Below are positions 12,233-24,010 of a DNA stretch of 64,000 bases, piece after piece. The stretch spans positions 45,372,651 to 45,436,650 of the forward strand of contig LS997563.1 of assembly GCA_000469685.2 (NCBI GenBank). The letters are read 5' to 3'. The translations under genes were made by a program, and so were the position numbers. This DNA is from Haemonchus contortus (lineage: Eukaryota > Nematoda > Chromadorea > Rhabditida > Trichostrongylidae). Within the stretch, counting starts at the first letter, position 1, and each line of letters opens with the position of its first letter. Under the pieces are notes generated by a model that ran no database searches, had not been told where the DNA came from, and saw only the letters and a program-made list of their open reading frames with translations.

Positions 12233-13877
12233 TCAGTCAGGGTTCAGCGAGCAGCTTGAGAAGGGCATAGCATAGATGAGAGGCTAATCTCGTGAAGGTT
12301 CTATCGGTCCACCATGCCGAATTTTTCAATCGCTGCCGACCAAACTGCATTAGAAAGTTCTCGAAATGAGAATCGAAAATCAAAAGTCAAACAATCGATT
12401 AGTGTTATAGAACGATGAGAAGCTGACACATAATGAATGTTGTTGTTGCTGATTGTTGCGTCAGTCGACTCATAATAGCAAAGAAAATGAGCGATGGCGC
12501 TTCTCTTGACTTCAAGTTTAAGTAGTAATTGTTTTGTTGAGGCTTCTGTAAAGTGTTACAACTTTCAACAGCGACATTCCGGTAACAATTTCCCTTTTGA
12601 ATCTGGTAAAAACTTACAAAGGTTTCGGAAATCCGTGCCATAAGAAAAACAAAGTGGCACAGAGTTAGTATCAAGGGTATGTCAAGCCTCCCTCGGTGAA
12701 GTAAGGCGAATGGTTTGTATTTCAACACTACCACCTCTTTTGGAACGTTTTCTTCATAGAATCTTCATGTGGTGTGATTTTTCTGGCATACTCCAGACCG
12801 ATAGTCCTATCGAATTTACCTACATGAATGGCCAACTCGATGGAAAGTGTCTCAGAGGAGGCCTATGGCCAATCAAAAGAGGAGCACTTAGGGAAATGCT
12901 TCCGCATTGTGACCGAAAACTTCAGAGTAACACAGCTTATCACAAGAAGGACATCGTCGATCAAGCGTGGCGTTATAGCTCATGCTTCTACCAAAACTTT
13001 CCCATTTCCTTCCCCTTCTCCCCTTGTCCCTTTCTTCCCTTCTCTAGACCCATACATTTTCAAAAAAAATCTTTGTTCAGCATGTGGGATTGTCTGCAAC
13101 TCCGAAAAAAAGAATACGAGAGAGGGGAATGAGAACATACAGGAAAGCTCTGAAAAAACGTCTTCAAAGACTCCCAGCCATTCCCTAATGCGATCTCCTT
13201 GAGCTCAGCTGAACAAATAAGATCTAGTTCTGTAGCTCTGTAGCAAATGTCAAGCACCCTTGTCTTAGGTTCATCCTACTTCTTCGGAAAAAAGGGCTCG
13301 GGCTCCTTCGGTTTTTTTCAACTTCTCGCTATACTCAAAAAAAAAAGTTGCGGAAGGGCCTTTATGATCGTCGTCAACTCCACTTTTTAGCGTCGATGGA
13401 CAGAATGACATTTCTAGCATGCTAACGTAAGAGGTTAATAGACCGCTTGAAATGTCGTTTTCAGTGATCACCCCCATTGCCGACAATGTCATGAGAAACC
13501 CCAGCGTGGGAATGGAAACGATGAAATTCAAAATTCCGTCCCATCAGAGCGATTTGAATTCTGCATTTGGGGAAAATTACAGGTTCATCAACGGGTTTGA
13601 AAGAGGATTTCTTTGCCTTCCACATATACTCAATCTTGCGAAAGCCCTTGATGCTTCCGAATGAATTCGACCTCCTTCCGTTCGCCGTTAAGCCTCTTGG
13701 TAAATTTTAGGTCTGGAAGGATGAAAACACTGTATGAACATCGTCCGATTCCAAAAATCTGTGGACAATAAAGTAGGTAGACTTTGAGATTTTGAGTTAT
13801 TTTATTTGAAAGCCTTATGCCACTCCAGCGTCAAAATCTGAAGTCAGATCTACTTTCATGGACTCTGACAAAGTATA
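12233..13877. other. Intergenic, decayed sequence
   Basis: Overlapping plus-strand frames of 140 and 124 codons (12710-13202) are open, but their products have no recognisable motif and include pyrimidine-rich low complexity around 13000-13045. I see nothing firm here. Confidence 0.35.
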
Positions 13878-14168
13878 AAGGAATAAGCTCTTGGCGTTAG
13901 TCGATCCATCTTGGGATGCACCTCAGCATTCGACAGAACAGAACAGTAGTGGTGTATTGAATGCTAATATAGCCTATACAATGAAGTGCGGTGACTCCCA
14001 ATGCACAAGACACTGGCTTCATCCTGCCTGACGAGTCTGGTACCAACTAATCGAACCAGCAGCCATGGAAGACTTGGTTGGCCCGGAAGAATCTGAGATT
14101 TGATGCCCGGAACACGTGTGTGTGATAGCACGGCACGTACCATTCTATCAAGCTATTCTACCGCGCTA
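13878..14168 (-). mobile_element. tRNA-derived SINE copy (diverged)
   Basis: Shares the family landmarks in order: a TTGGCGTTAG-like 3' end, CCTATACAATG, GTCTGGTACCAA and a GAAGACTTGGTTGGCC-like segment. It is degraded at the tRNA-like 5' end near 14160. Orientation is minus, as judged from the better copies at 32283 and 33027. Confidence 0.7.
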
Positions 14169-14885
14169 AGCCGTGCCGAAGTGCCATGATTCTCTATATT
14201 CATAAGTACGGCATACTCTGTATGAGCTCTGCTCCGTGGATGTCTATCTGGAATTGAGTGAAACCTTTCCCTGGAGAAGTTACTACCAAGATATGACTTG
14301 AAAAAGTGACAGAAGTGCGTAGATTTTGAATAGTTACTTGATATCGCTGACCCGCTAACGCCACCTCAGAAATGAGTACAAAGAAAAGGTTCCTGCTATT
14401 CTGTCAGGTAATGTTATCACTGAACCATCCATCATATCTTAAGTTAGAAAAAGTTAGGAAAGCTTTGAAGAAGCCAAGCGTGATCTCGTGAAGAAGATCA
14501 AGAGCACGATGCCCGGAAACCATAGTTACGGGTACAAGTCCTGTACGACACCAAGTACATTCCCCATAACTCGTCACGACTGCAAGAGAAAGGAGTTAAG
14601 TATGACTTATGTAGAGGCAGGCGCCCAAGGCTTTTGGAACTCAACTGAAGAAGAAACAACGGAAATACTCTATAGAACCTATTTGCTTACAACAAATCGG
14701 ATATTTAGCTCGTCTGTACGTCGAGTTTTGTGTATACGACTGGAGTCTAACCTCCCTCTACGATTGTGATCTGTGAATTTACATAATGTTCAGGTTACTT
14801 TCAATTAATACTTCCGATCTTATATTTTAAGAACCTTTATGCAAGGAATCAATCAATAAATCGATCATGGTATATACATTCGTGA
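14169..14885. other. Interval between SINE and copy B 3' end
   Basis: About 700 bp without a recognised gene. The right part should contain the 3' UTR of ZC4H2 copy B on the minus strand. No clean AATAAA was seen within 50 bases of its stop, although an AATAAA-like CATAAAGG lies further down. Confidence 0.4.
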
Positions 14886-17800
14886 TTAGTCCTTTTTCTT
14901 TGGTTTCTTCGGATTCTTGCTTCGTGATTTACTTTTGCACATTGGACAAATTGGTGCGTTACGATGGATTTGTTGGAAGCATGATTGGCATGTCTGAAAA
15001 TGATTACTAATCGGCGAGTACTTGGTTTTTACATGATGCTACTTTATTGGTAGGAACATATGTATGGGTCAGGATGCGCCAATCTGGTCAGTTATTCTAA
15101 GATAGCAACATACTGCACCACTGCGGCTCCTAGTGGAGGCCGTCAGCCTGTCATGTTGAGGCCCTTAATATTTTGCAACTAGGAAGAACGAAGTCCTATC
15201 ACGATAAGGCAAACGCGGCGACCCAGATTCAACAAGGTGACGTGTCCTGACCCATTCTTACAAAGGCGAAGGAGTGGTACAAATGTGCCCACTATTCTAC
15301 GGGTGTAAAAATTAAGTTTAAAAAATACTCCCCATTTTGCCAGTCACTCAGTGAGATGTGATGTCACCTACATACACCTGTGAATATTATACGCTCACCT
15401 TCATTGGTGGACTCTGATGATCAGTGGTCTTCAAATGGGATGGTACAGCTTGTGGTGGTCGGAACTGTGTTGCCATCATCATTTGATCCAGTGACATCAT
15501 CGGTGGGATAAGGCCTGACAAACCTTTCCATTGAGGGGTTGGCAAGGGAACTGGAGGTGTTGGAAGTCTGAAAAGTTGTTCAATAGGCAGCAAAAAATAA
15601 AGCAAAGTTCAGGAAAAATTTTCATCTATAAGCTTACAGTCTTAAGTGATCGTCAATGATCAGCACGTTTCAAGCTTCAAGGGGAAAATCGTCATTTTTT
15701 CCAGGATATGAGGTCTTTTTTGTTGACCTGTATTTTTGCACCGTCGTACACAATGCGAAAGTCTCACAAGGATGACCAATTTTGAGCAAAACGTTCAACC
15801 CCGGACAGGACTCCAACTCATACCTGAGCTTTTCGAGGCATCCTGCTATTCACTCCTCACAATACCTTTCATTCGGCGATTTGAAATGATCCTGGGGAAG
15901 ATCCTCCGATCGCCACCATAAAGATAAGAGCGAATCATCCCTCTTTGCAGGTGAGCTTTTCAAACCACAGTTGATAAGACTTCCACACACACATGTAGAA
16001 ACCTACTTCATTTGGATGTCTAGACACCTTCAAGCTATCCGATGATGATACGAAGTCTCCATTACCCTCAATCCTCCCCACCCCTCCCCCCCCCGTCCTC
16101 CCCTCCCCTTCCTCCCTCGTAAGGAAGCTGTTTGATTATGAAAGTATAATAAAACACTAAGTAAAACACTACTCACTTAGGAATGCGAGCATGGGGAATA
16201 TCATCGGGTTGTATTGTAGACTCCTCTCCCAGGCCACTTTCACGAATCTTTTCATTCGATGACTCCATCAACTTCATTAGAGTTTCGTATTTCCGTGCCA
16301 ATTGTGTTTCACGTTCACGTTGTTCGAATCGGGCATCATCCATTTGTTTTTCGAGATCACATTTGTCCTAAAATTCAAAACAATTGGAATTAGCATTCCA
16401 CAAGCCCTGTTTTCGACGCTCAGAATCCTCGTCGTGGCGATTCATTGGTGGATAGGTACGAGATTCAGAAGAGTTACGAAGGCGGTATAAAGGAAGGCAT
16501 CTTTCATCATCGAAAACCAACAGAATCTACGCTCGACCAAACCTGATTAATTTGTTGAATAATCTCTGAATGTTCCTCTTTTTCACGATTCAACTCATCG
16601 ATAGTCTTTGCCGTTTCTTCGATGAATCTAAAAAAAACTTTGAGTTCTCTCTTAATGAACCAACGAAATGAAATGGCATTAAAATGAAAAACTTGAAAAC
16701 AACTCCTTTCCAAATAGCAGAGGCTTTGATATGTTATACAGGTCAGATTCAACAAATCTAGGTGAGCGGTCTTGTTCGGGTCCGGCTTGAATTTGCAAAT
16801 TTATTCGATTGGCTTAAGAATACTTGTCGCGGTGGGGGCTACGCCGATATCTGATATTGTACTGGTAGCTGAAGTCACCAACCACTTTTGCCAACACCAA
16901 AAGCAGACTAAGCTGGTTCACTCTACATGAGCGGTTACGGAACAAATCTCGGGTATGGTGTAACCAAGCTGGTCAGCCCTTATATTTCTTCTGAGTCGCT
17001 TAATTCGTACCACAAACGTCTATGAGATCCTATTTGACTCCAGTATCCCCTCTTTCTGAGCCCATTCTTGCAGCTGTTTAAGAAAGGAACCTAACGATAA
17101 GAAGCAGAGGAAGTGATGTGTGCGGCTAAACTTACGCATACCACTTTGAATAAGTTGAGGCTTCATACCATCCTTCTATGGACACCCTTTCCAATTATGA
17201 GTAGGAGAGGTAACTCAGCCATCAGATTTACTTACTCGTATAGTGTTCAATTCCATTTTTTTAAACAAATCAATTGCATAGCCACTATTATATTACGATC
17301 CGATATGGTGTGATAAGCTATGATACGTTAAGTTACGAACATGTACTAAAAGAACCTGTCAGTTTATCAGTTAACCTTTCCACTAGGCTCTTTCTGAGCT
17401 CATCCTACCATTTCGGGACCCCTTCCCCCCCCCTCGGCCCCCCCGCCTCCCCTCCTTGCAATCAGGGAAAAAAATTCCCTACATCATGTACTTCTGGGAG
17501 TTCTAATACTTTTTATCGAACCGTTCCATAAAATAAAAATGAATTCTCAAAAATTTGGAGAGCGATGTCAAAAAGGGAATCTTCACTCACCGTTCATTTT
17601 CCTTGAAATCAGCTAAATCTGCTAGAAGTTCACGCTTACGTACCAAATAATCGTCAACTCGCCATCTGAAAAATTTCAAGAAGCTGTCAACAACGCTGGA
17701 AGGCTCAATAAAATGGATAATATATATATATAAGTCCAGTATCCAACGATACTTAAAGCACTCTGCATCGATCCATGCCTAAGAAGACGCCATGCATTCC

Positions 17801-20800
17801 ACTTTCAATCGGAATGCTAGCGAAATCGTTTGCCTCATACAATGATATGCAGGAGAAGCCGAAGATAAAGTGTTAGTGTTCCATAATGATCGGGTGTTTT
17901 TTGAATCCAGGACTAGTACTTGTAGAGCCAAGACTCACCGAAAAGCAATCCTACATACATTTTCAAGAGCTTCCCCTCATCTGCCTCTCTTCAAAGGCAC
18001 GGTTCACGATAAAGAAGGTTACTGAGTTCTCTGTGCAACTGCAGACATTGCGTCCCATTTCCCTTTACCGCCGTTTTTTCACTGTGGAACACGTCCAGCC
18101 CCTATTCTCCTCTTTTTTAAATTTTTTATTCCTTTTAATTTGTCGTTTTTTGCGCTTTCTTCGTTATTACGCACTATTCTGGAGTGGATCTATCCTTTCC
18201 TGTCAAAAAACGGGTACCCTAAATTTATCGTGAACTGTGCCTTCAAGTTTTCATATACTCATAGCCTATTATTTTATTTTTTCGTCTTCTCATCTAGTTT
18301 ACAGGATAAAGTTATTAGAATAGGCAAATCGTAAAGATTCTTTTGCTTTTTTGTCTTTGCTTACTTTTATAACATTAATGTTATGTCACGGTAGCAACCA
18401 CTGTTCACATTTTGGATTTCAACAGTAGCCTTGTAAATGAACAAGTAAACAAATAAGTCTGTCAGCACACAAACTTGCAGCTATATGTCTCTATTCGAAT
18501 ATTACGATGCAGCCTTTAGATGAATAGAGTGTTGATGTGTCATTGATTAGATTGATCGTTGCTATGTGTTGTATGCCTCATTGACTAGCACACAGCAAAT
18601 AGGGCGGTGCCCTTTAATGTTACCGTAACCATGTGTGGCTATAATTCATTCATCACACATTCCGCCTCTCTCACCCTGATTTCTAATGAACCATCAGCAA
18701 AGCTGTGAACTACCGTAACAGCTTTATAGTAAACAGGAACGTCAAGCCACCGTAGCAATGAGCTCTGATCTATAAAATGAAGTCAGGCTATTGAAAATGA
18801 CTCTTTCAAAGTTGTTGTTTTCAAGATCGCAAATTTGTTTACCGGTGCTTACATACTGACTAGATTTCCATCCCTCCAGAGTTATCTGTCATTTGGATAA
18901 ACATAGGTAAATAGATTAGTATACACTAATAACCGGTTAAACTTGGCATATTCGGCAAATTAATAAATCTAAGTATTTATAAATGGATATAAACTAAATG
19001 GTTATATAGATCGAATAGTATAGTTCACATTTTTGATGGGGAGATTTAGAGCGTTGCGAAGAAACCTTAGCTTTTCCTGGTATCAAGGTTGGATCCCGAT
19101 AGACCCACCTAGAGCATCCACGTATTCAATGGAGTGAGCGTCAGTAACGGATCCATAAGTTGGACTTATCGAATCCAGTCAAAACAATGGATCTTCATGA
19201 TATCGTAAAAACCAGCACAGATCCAAATTTATTGAGAAATCTGAGAAGATTTAAGACACCTAACGCCCGTCAGGAGACTTCGGTAGGCACAACACACTGT
19301 GCCAGCTATAAAAGCTGAAGGTCGAAGCTTTTTATTGTTGATCGATCCTTTTTGATATGTACCCACGCATTCCACTTCCTTCCAGGATCGCACTAAAGTA
19401 TGAATGCTTATGCGGCTTATACAATTAATTGCAGTGGCCAACGAGATGTGCGCTTTTACCCTCCCAAACGAATCTACTACCAATCAATTACCTGCCTACG
19501 GAGAACGTAAAGCCTCATTTTTCAAGAAGGCTATCAACTCGGAATTCGATCTTCACACCATTCATGTGAATAGAGGTGCTGCTTGCTAATACACCACCTC
19601 CGTCCGACTACTGTGAGGTATAAACTCGAAAATGTGAACTTTGACCGCAGCAACGTACTGAGCTTAGCATCACTCGAGTAAGAGCTATGCAATAATACCA
19701 TATCACCCTTCGGTAGCCATTCTCTGCTTCCCTCACCTTCACAATTGGTGAGAATCTTCCCGCTGTCGATCGGTGTAAGTGTGCCATTTGAGGTCGTGTT
19801 CTGGTCGGCCGCAATGATCGTAACTCTTATGTGTGTTTAATCAGACGCGCTATAAAACGACGTCGAAGGCCGGATGCATTTACGAGCAGTGATGAGGCAA
19901 ACAGTGATCGAACGACCAAGGAGAGGGAAAACCTTGGACAGAGAGACGTAGAGAGAGGCTTCGCTGAGTCTCAGACAAGTTCTTCTACTGTTCAAAAGTT
20001 GGTACTGCCTGATAAAACAGCAGAAACTTGTTTTACTGGAATGTGCTGCTCAAGCGAAAAGTGAGAAAGGATTGGAAGAGCTTGAAAAAGTGACAAAGTT
20101 ATAAGTGTCCCTTGTAATTCTGACATTAACCCTTGTGATATGTGAAGCAAATTTTTCTCCAGAATTCGATATACCCTTATTACGTGCTTATATTGCTAAC
20201 TGGTACTTCATCTTATTATAAATCACCATTCCTATATAAATAAAAAAAATATTAAAATAGGATTGAAAATTACATCTGCATCAGTAAGACTCAAAAAATA
20301 AGAGCTCAGCGCAAAAGGAGTGAATTACACTCAACTCTAGTGAATTACTGAGTGAATTACTTACACTTACATTACAACCAACTCTTTTTATTGCCCTTCC
20401 CCTGCCTCTTTCAGCATCCCTTGTTCTTGTTATCTTTTCTTTCTTTCCTAACGACACCAAGAATAGACCAAAAAAAGCTTCACCCATGGAAGAGCCCACT
20501 ATTCGAAATGTGAGCTATCTAGCCAATACGGAGATGGGAACCTAGACTTTTCTCATTCGATCCCCACTGGGTCCGATATCCCTCATGGAATCCGTTTATC
20601 TTTGGTCTGTCTCCCTCCTGGTGCTCCTGTCGTAGGAAAAATCTGCATTTTACAGTTGCTACAGTCATGAATGCTCTATAGCTTAATCCGAAAGTCTAAA
20701 CTACTAGGGCAACAGTCAAGTAAGGTTGTCAATGTCATTAAGCTCTCAGGTAAGTTCGTTATTACTGTTACCAGTGCCTTCCCCTACAAAATACCGATAA

Positions 20801-22564
20801 CACTTGTAATACTTTCCAGCAAGTTAGCAAAGATGGCGAAGAGGACGGACATCTCCAATATATTCCTCTTTTCAAAGATAACCGTGGCACAAATACTGCC
20901 ACAGCGACTAGAACTATCATAACGTGTACAAGAGATTCACCGTGGAACATTTTTTTATTCAACCACAATTACTTTTGTCTCACTCTGAGGCGCTTAGCCT
21001 AAATCCGAAGAAGTGTTTAGGTCCCCAGTAACCCTGCGACTGAGTGAATTTAGGGTTCAAGAGAATAGATGAAGAGAAGTCCAAGCAATTAGGTCCGATT
21101 CGAGAAAGGCTGGTAGTAGGAGAAAGATAAGCGACGCAGAAATCACTGAGGGAGAACAAGTACTTCTCCAACTCGTTCCAGCACCTCTCACTCCACAATT
21201 ATTTTAATTTTACAGAAAAAGTGAGCCAAGTCTTCCCAACAGCTTGCTTTTTCATGGTACATCATGCTAAAGAAATAAAGGACGGTAGAAGTCACCCCAC
21301 TAGTCAAAAGCTGTCAGAACGCTCTGGATGGAAGCCTTGATCATATGTGAGTATTTGCGAACTTTCAGCGATAATGATTTACTGGTACGCCAGACATTCA
21401 AGGATGCTTCTGAACGTCATTGAAGACGTAGTATTCTCGGTCGAACTGACGCAACTCCTATCTGCTATTCATCCTATTGTGATGTGTGAATGCCACACCT
21501 GCGTATGATTCTATACCCACTTACCGTAATCCTCCCGCACTTGAAATCGATAGGCGGCAATTTAAAGAAGAGCTGATGAAGTGTTTGTCATGCACAGGTT
21601 TACGGACTAGTTACTGATCTACCAAGAGGACTACGGTAGCTGGGAATACTGAGATTAAACAATAAATTGTTGCTTTTTTTCCAGTGCTCAACCGCTTTTC
21701 CTTCAATAATGGCTAAATTTGTAGAAAAGTCATTATTCAAACTATCAGTTGACCATCATGAATTTCAGAAAACGCAAACTCAGCTTGTTAGATTTGATAA
21801 AAACTTATTATGAACCACTACACCACTAGTAGTACCTCGAAAGTGAAAAAAGCGGGTCTTACCCAAGTAACACTGATTATTTAGTTATATGCATAAGATA
21901 TTAAAATCAAAATGTAGGGAGAACCAATTACCTTAAGTTGATCACTCATTTATTACTCATTCATCTATTCACCCACTTATTTATTTATGCCTTATTTACT
22001 TTACTTTACTTTACTTGTTTATTGGATGTGTTTTTTCGCTGATCACTCAAAATATGAAAATAAAGGGTAAGATTGAAGTATGATTCCCATCATAAAATCA
22101 ATCCGGATCAATTATCGATCGTATCATTTGTTTCGTATCTAGTCCTACCGTAAGAATGGCTACTCAGGGATGTTTAAAAAACACAGTAGCTCAAACTTTT
22201 TTGCATCTAGTTGGCCTTCTCAATTTCAACTTTTTTTCTAGAATTCCATTTACATTCACATTTTACTTACTACCTTTCTTAGTTCCGCCACAAACCTATT
22301 TAAACCTCCTTCCCCACCAAACTCTGAAATCTTGCACTTCTACTTGACTTCTCCAATGAATACTTATGGAGCTTGACAATGGACAGCTAATATCTTCAGA
22401 AGCGTTATGGCCTAGCCAGAAGGTGAAAATTCCAAGAGGAATATCGATTTGCTAATTCTCTAAACCGCTTATTTGCCTACAGCCTCTCTGATCACTCACT
22501 TTGCCTGAGCCATTCGATTTAGTTGAATCGCATGTATAGACGAATCGATCAATGGTGACGCCAT
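14886..22564 (-). CDS. ZC4H2: ZC4H2-like C4H2 zinc-finger protein, copy B
   Basis: Six exons join in frame: 22564-22500, 17665-17591, 16627-16543, 16367-16177, 15567-15399 and 14993-14886, giving about 230 residues, close to the 224 of human ZC4H2. Order: a short N-terminus ([14 protein letters not shown]), a coiled coil of about 110 residues, a proline- and methionine-rich linker ([11 protein letters not shown], then [11 protein letters not shown]), and the C-terminal zinc module [20 protein letters not shown] with a basic tail. The linker ending SPPMK and the zinc module match the vertebrate protein closely. The family acts as a cofactor of the RNF220 ubiquitin ligase in neurons; the same role here is inference. 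The start is supported by an acceptor (CATTTCAG) 37 nt upstream and by the phase of the next exon. The first intron is 4.8 kb. Of the two paralogs this one keeps the family sequence better. Confidence 0.93.
16071..16112 (-). repeat. C-rich (minus: G-rich) tract in copy B intron
   Basis: Runs of C including about ten in a row (CCCCTCCCCCCCCCCGTCC) lie in the intron between exons 16177 and 15567. The RNA of copy B would carry the G-rich strand, with quadruplex potential. Confidence 0.75.
17407..17456 (-). repeat. Second C-rich tract in copy B intron
   Basis: CCTTCCCCCCCCCTCGGCCC followed by further C runs lies in the intron between exons 17591 and 16627. As with the previous tract, the transcript of copy B would be G-rich here. 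Confidence 0.75.
19793..20064 (+). CDS. Possible exon of an unidentified gene inside copy B intron 1
   Basis: A plus-strand frame of about 90 codons ends at TGA 20064 and lies inside the 4.8-kb first intron of ZC4H2 copy B, on the opposite strand. It starts after a CATTTGAG acceptor-like site. The product is basic at its start ([10 protein letters not shown]), then Ser/Thr/Glu-rich, and ends with a cysteine cluster ([11 protein letters not shown]). The composition looks coding-like, but I found no convincing upstream exon and recognise no family. It may be a terminal exon of a nested gene or a chance frame. Confidence 0.25.
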
Positions 22565-22601
22565 CGTCGTGCTCGTCGTTGTCGTCGTCGTTGGCTCGTC
22601 A

Positions 22602-22609
22602 CTGAAATG
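22602..22609 (-). promoter_or_regulatory. Splice acceptor upstream of copy B start (candidate trans-splice site)
   Basis: CATTTCAG on the minus strand places the mature 5' end at 22601, 37 nt before the start codon. The distance and strength fit a spliced-leader acceptor, but a non-coding cis-spliced exon further upstream is equally possible. Confidence 0.5.
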
Positions 22610-22746
22610 AAAGGAGGGAATTGGAATTCAAGAAAATATCGATCGGCACACAGTTTGTTTACGGTAAATAGACAAAGCAAAACTCAAGCAGTGAAGGACT
22701 ATTACAATAAAGCAAATCATTTGGGCAAAATATAGATGAACACACA

Positions 22747-22878
22747 CACTATCAATTTATCTGGATCATCTAGGAATATTTGGAATGGTAATACTATGTC
22801 AGCTTCACGCAATTATCGCAAGCTGACATAGTATTACCATTCCAAATATTACCAGATGATTTAGATAAATTGATAGTG
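22747..22878. repeat. 132-nt near-perfect stem-loop
   Basis: Arms 22747-22805 and 22820-22878 are complementary at 55 of 59 positions, with a 14-nt loop. The inner stem is uninterrupted over about 30 bp. It lies about 180 bp upstream of the copy B start codon. It could be a palindromic MITE, or a transcribed hairpin that feeds small RNAs. No second copy is seen in the window. Confidence 0.9.
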
Positions 22879-23880
22879 TACGAATTTAAATTTTCACAAA
22901 ATTGAAAATCTGGATTCTTCCAACAAATCAACGACACGGCCCGATCATAAGGCCTATTAGAACAGAACAATCAGTAATTCCTTTCGAAAAATCTTTTTAA
23001 AAATTATGTTCGTAGGATTTTCAAGAAGGAGCCAGAGCTGCTTTCTTAATTACGGAGCTGAGATTGCTTAAATCTGATCTGTGAATAACCAACAACATCC
23101 TTCAACTATTCTTCAGCAGCAGAAACATACTTGGGATGGTTAGAACAACTAAATATTTATCAGTTTTATCGGGAAAGGTATCCCTTGTCACTGAGTCATC
23201 TTCAGCAGATAGCTGTAAAAGGTGTCATATCACATTGGACAAGCAGTTAGCAGGCATATAAGGAACAAAAAAAAAGAAATTTTCCAGCCTACTATACCCC
23301 ACTTTGAACATGGAATCGCTAAGAAAAGAATAGCTTCTAGAAAATGACTGCATGGAAAAGGAAAGCAGAAGTTCTGACGAAATTGACAGCATGGAAGTGT
23401 CGATGACGAAGAATAATCAAGTGGCCAGGTGTGAGCAATGACGAATAACACTCATGAGAGTCTCTTAACAACAAAAAGCCCATATAACAACATCAAGCAA
23501 ACTAAATATCAAATACACCTAGCTTGAAAGCAAAGATAGACCGAACTAAATTTTAGGATTGAGATGAAGCTTTCGCATTCTACACCTATAATCCACGCTA
23601 TAATGACTTAATAGTCCAGATAAGAAATGTTGAAAAATTCTTCATGCAAAGCACTGGTACCAGTTGGAAACTCCACGATCTTCAGTGAGGAAGTAAGTGA
23701 ATTAAGTAAGAAGTAAGTAAAGAACTGAAAATCGTCTGAGAAAAGGGAGAAATGTCCGTAAGATAATGGTTACGACTTAATCAGGGACGTCGACAACATG
23801 GAAATAGCACCACAGATGGGCTACCATACGAATGGCGATGAGAACCCGGAAATACGTCTAGGCCAAGTGAGCTTTCCATT
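22879..23880. other. Intergenic, no gene recognised
   Basis: AT-rich, with short frames only. A local run of GTAAGTAA-like repeats lies around 23693-23725. I see nothing else. Confidence 0.4.
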
Positions 23881-24010
23881 ACTTCGGTATGTTGATTGGT
23901 ACCGAACTCGTCTTGGAATATATTAGTAAAAGCACTGGCTTATACGTCAGTTGGTTCTCCTAGGTCACTGTCTAATATGCAACCAAACCACTACGATTCT
24001 GAATGGTGGA
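23881..24010 (+). mobile_element. Diverged SINE fragment (3' half)
   Basis: Matches the middle and 3' half of the SINE copy at 33027: TTGGTACCGAACTCGTCT, AAAAGCACTGGCTTATACGT, and then CCACTACGATTCTGAATGG. The tRNA-like head is missing or unrecognisable. Confidence 0.65.

Noticed and set aside
12710..13202. Two overlapping plus-strand frames of 140 and 124 codons
   Set aside because: Overlap in different frames, no recognisable motif, pyrimidine-rich low complexity and no splice support.
15387..15605. Minus frame 15387-15605 as a separate gene
   Set aside because: It is exon 5 of ZC4H2 copy B read through its splice sites.
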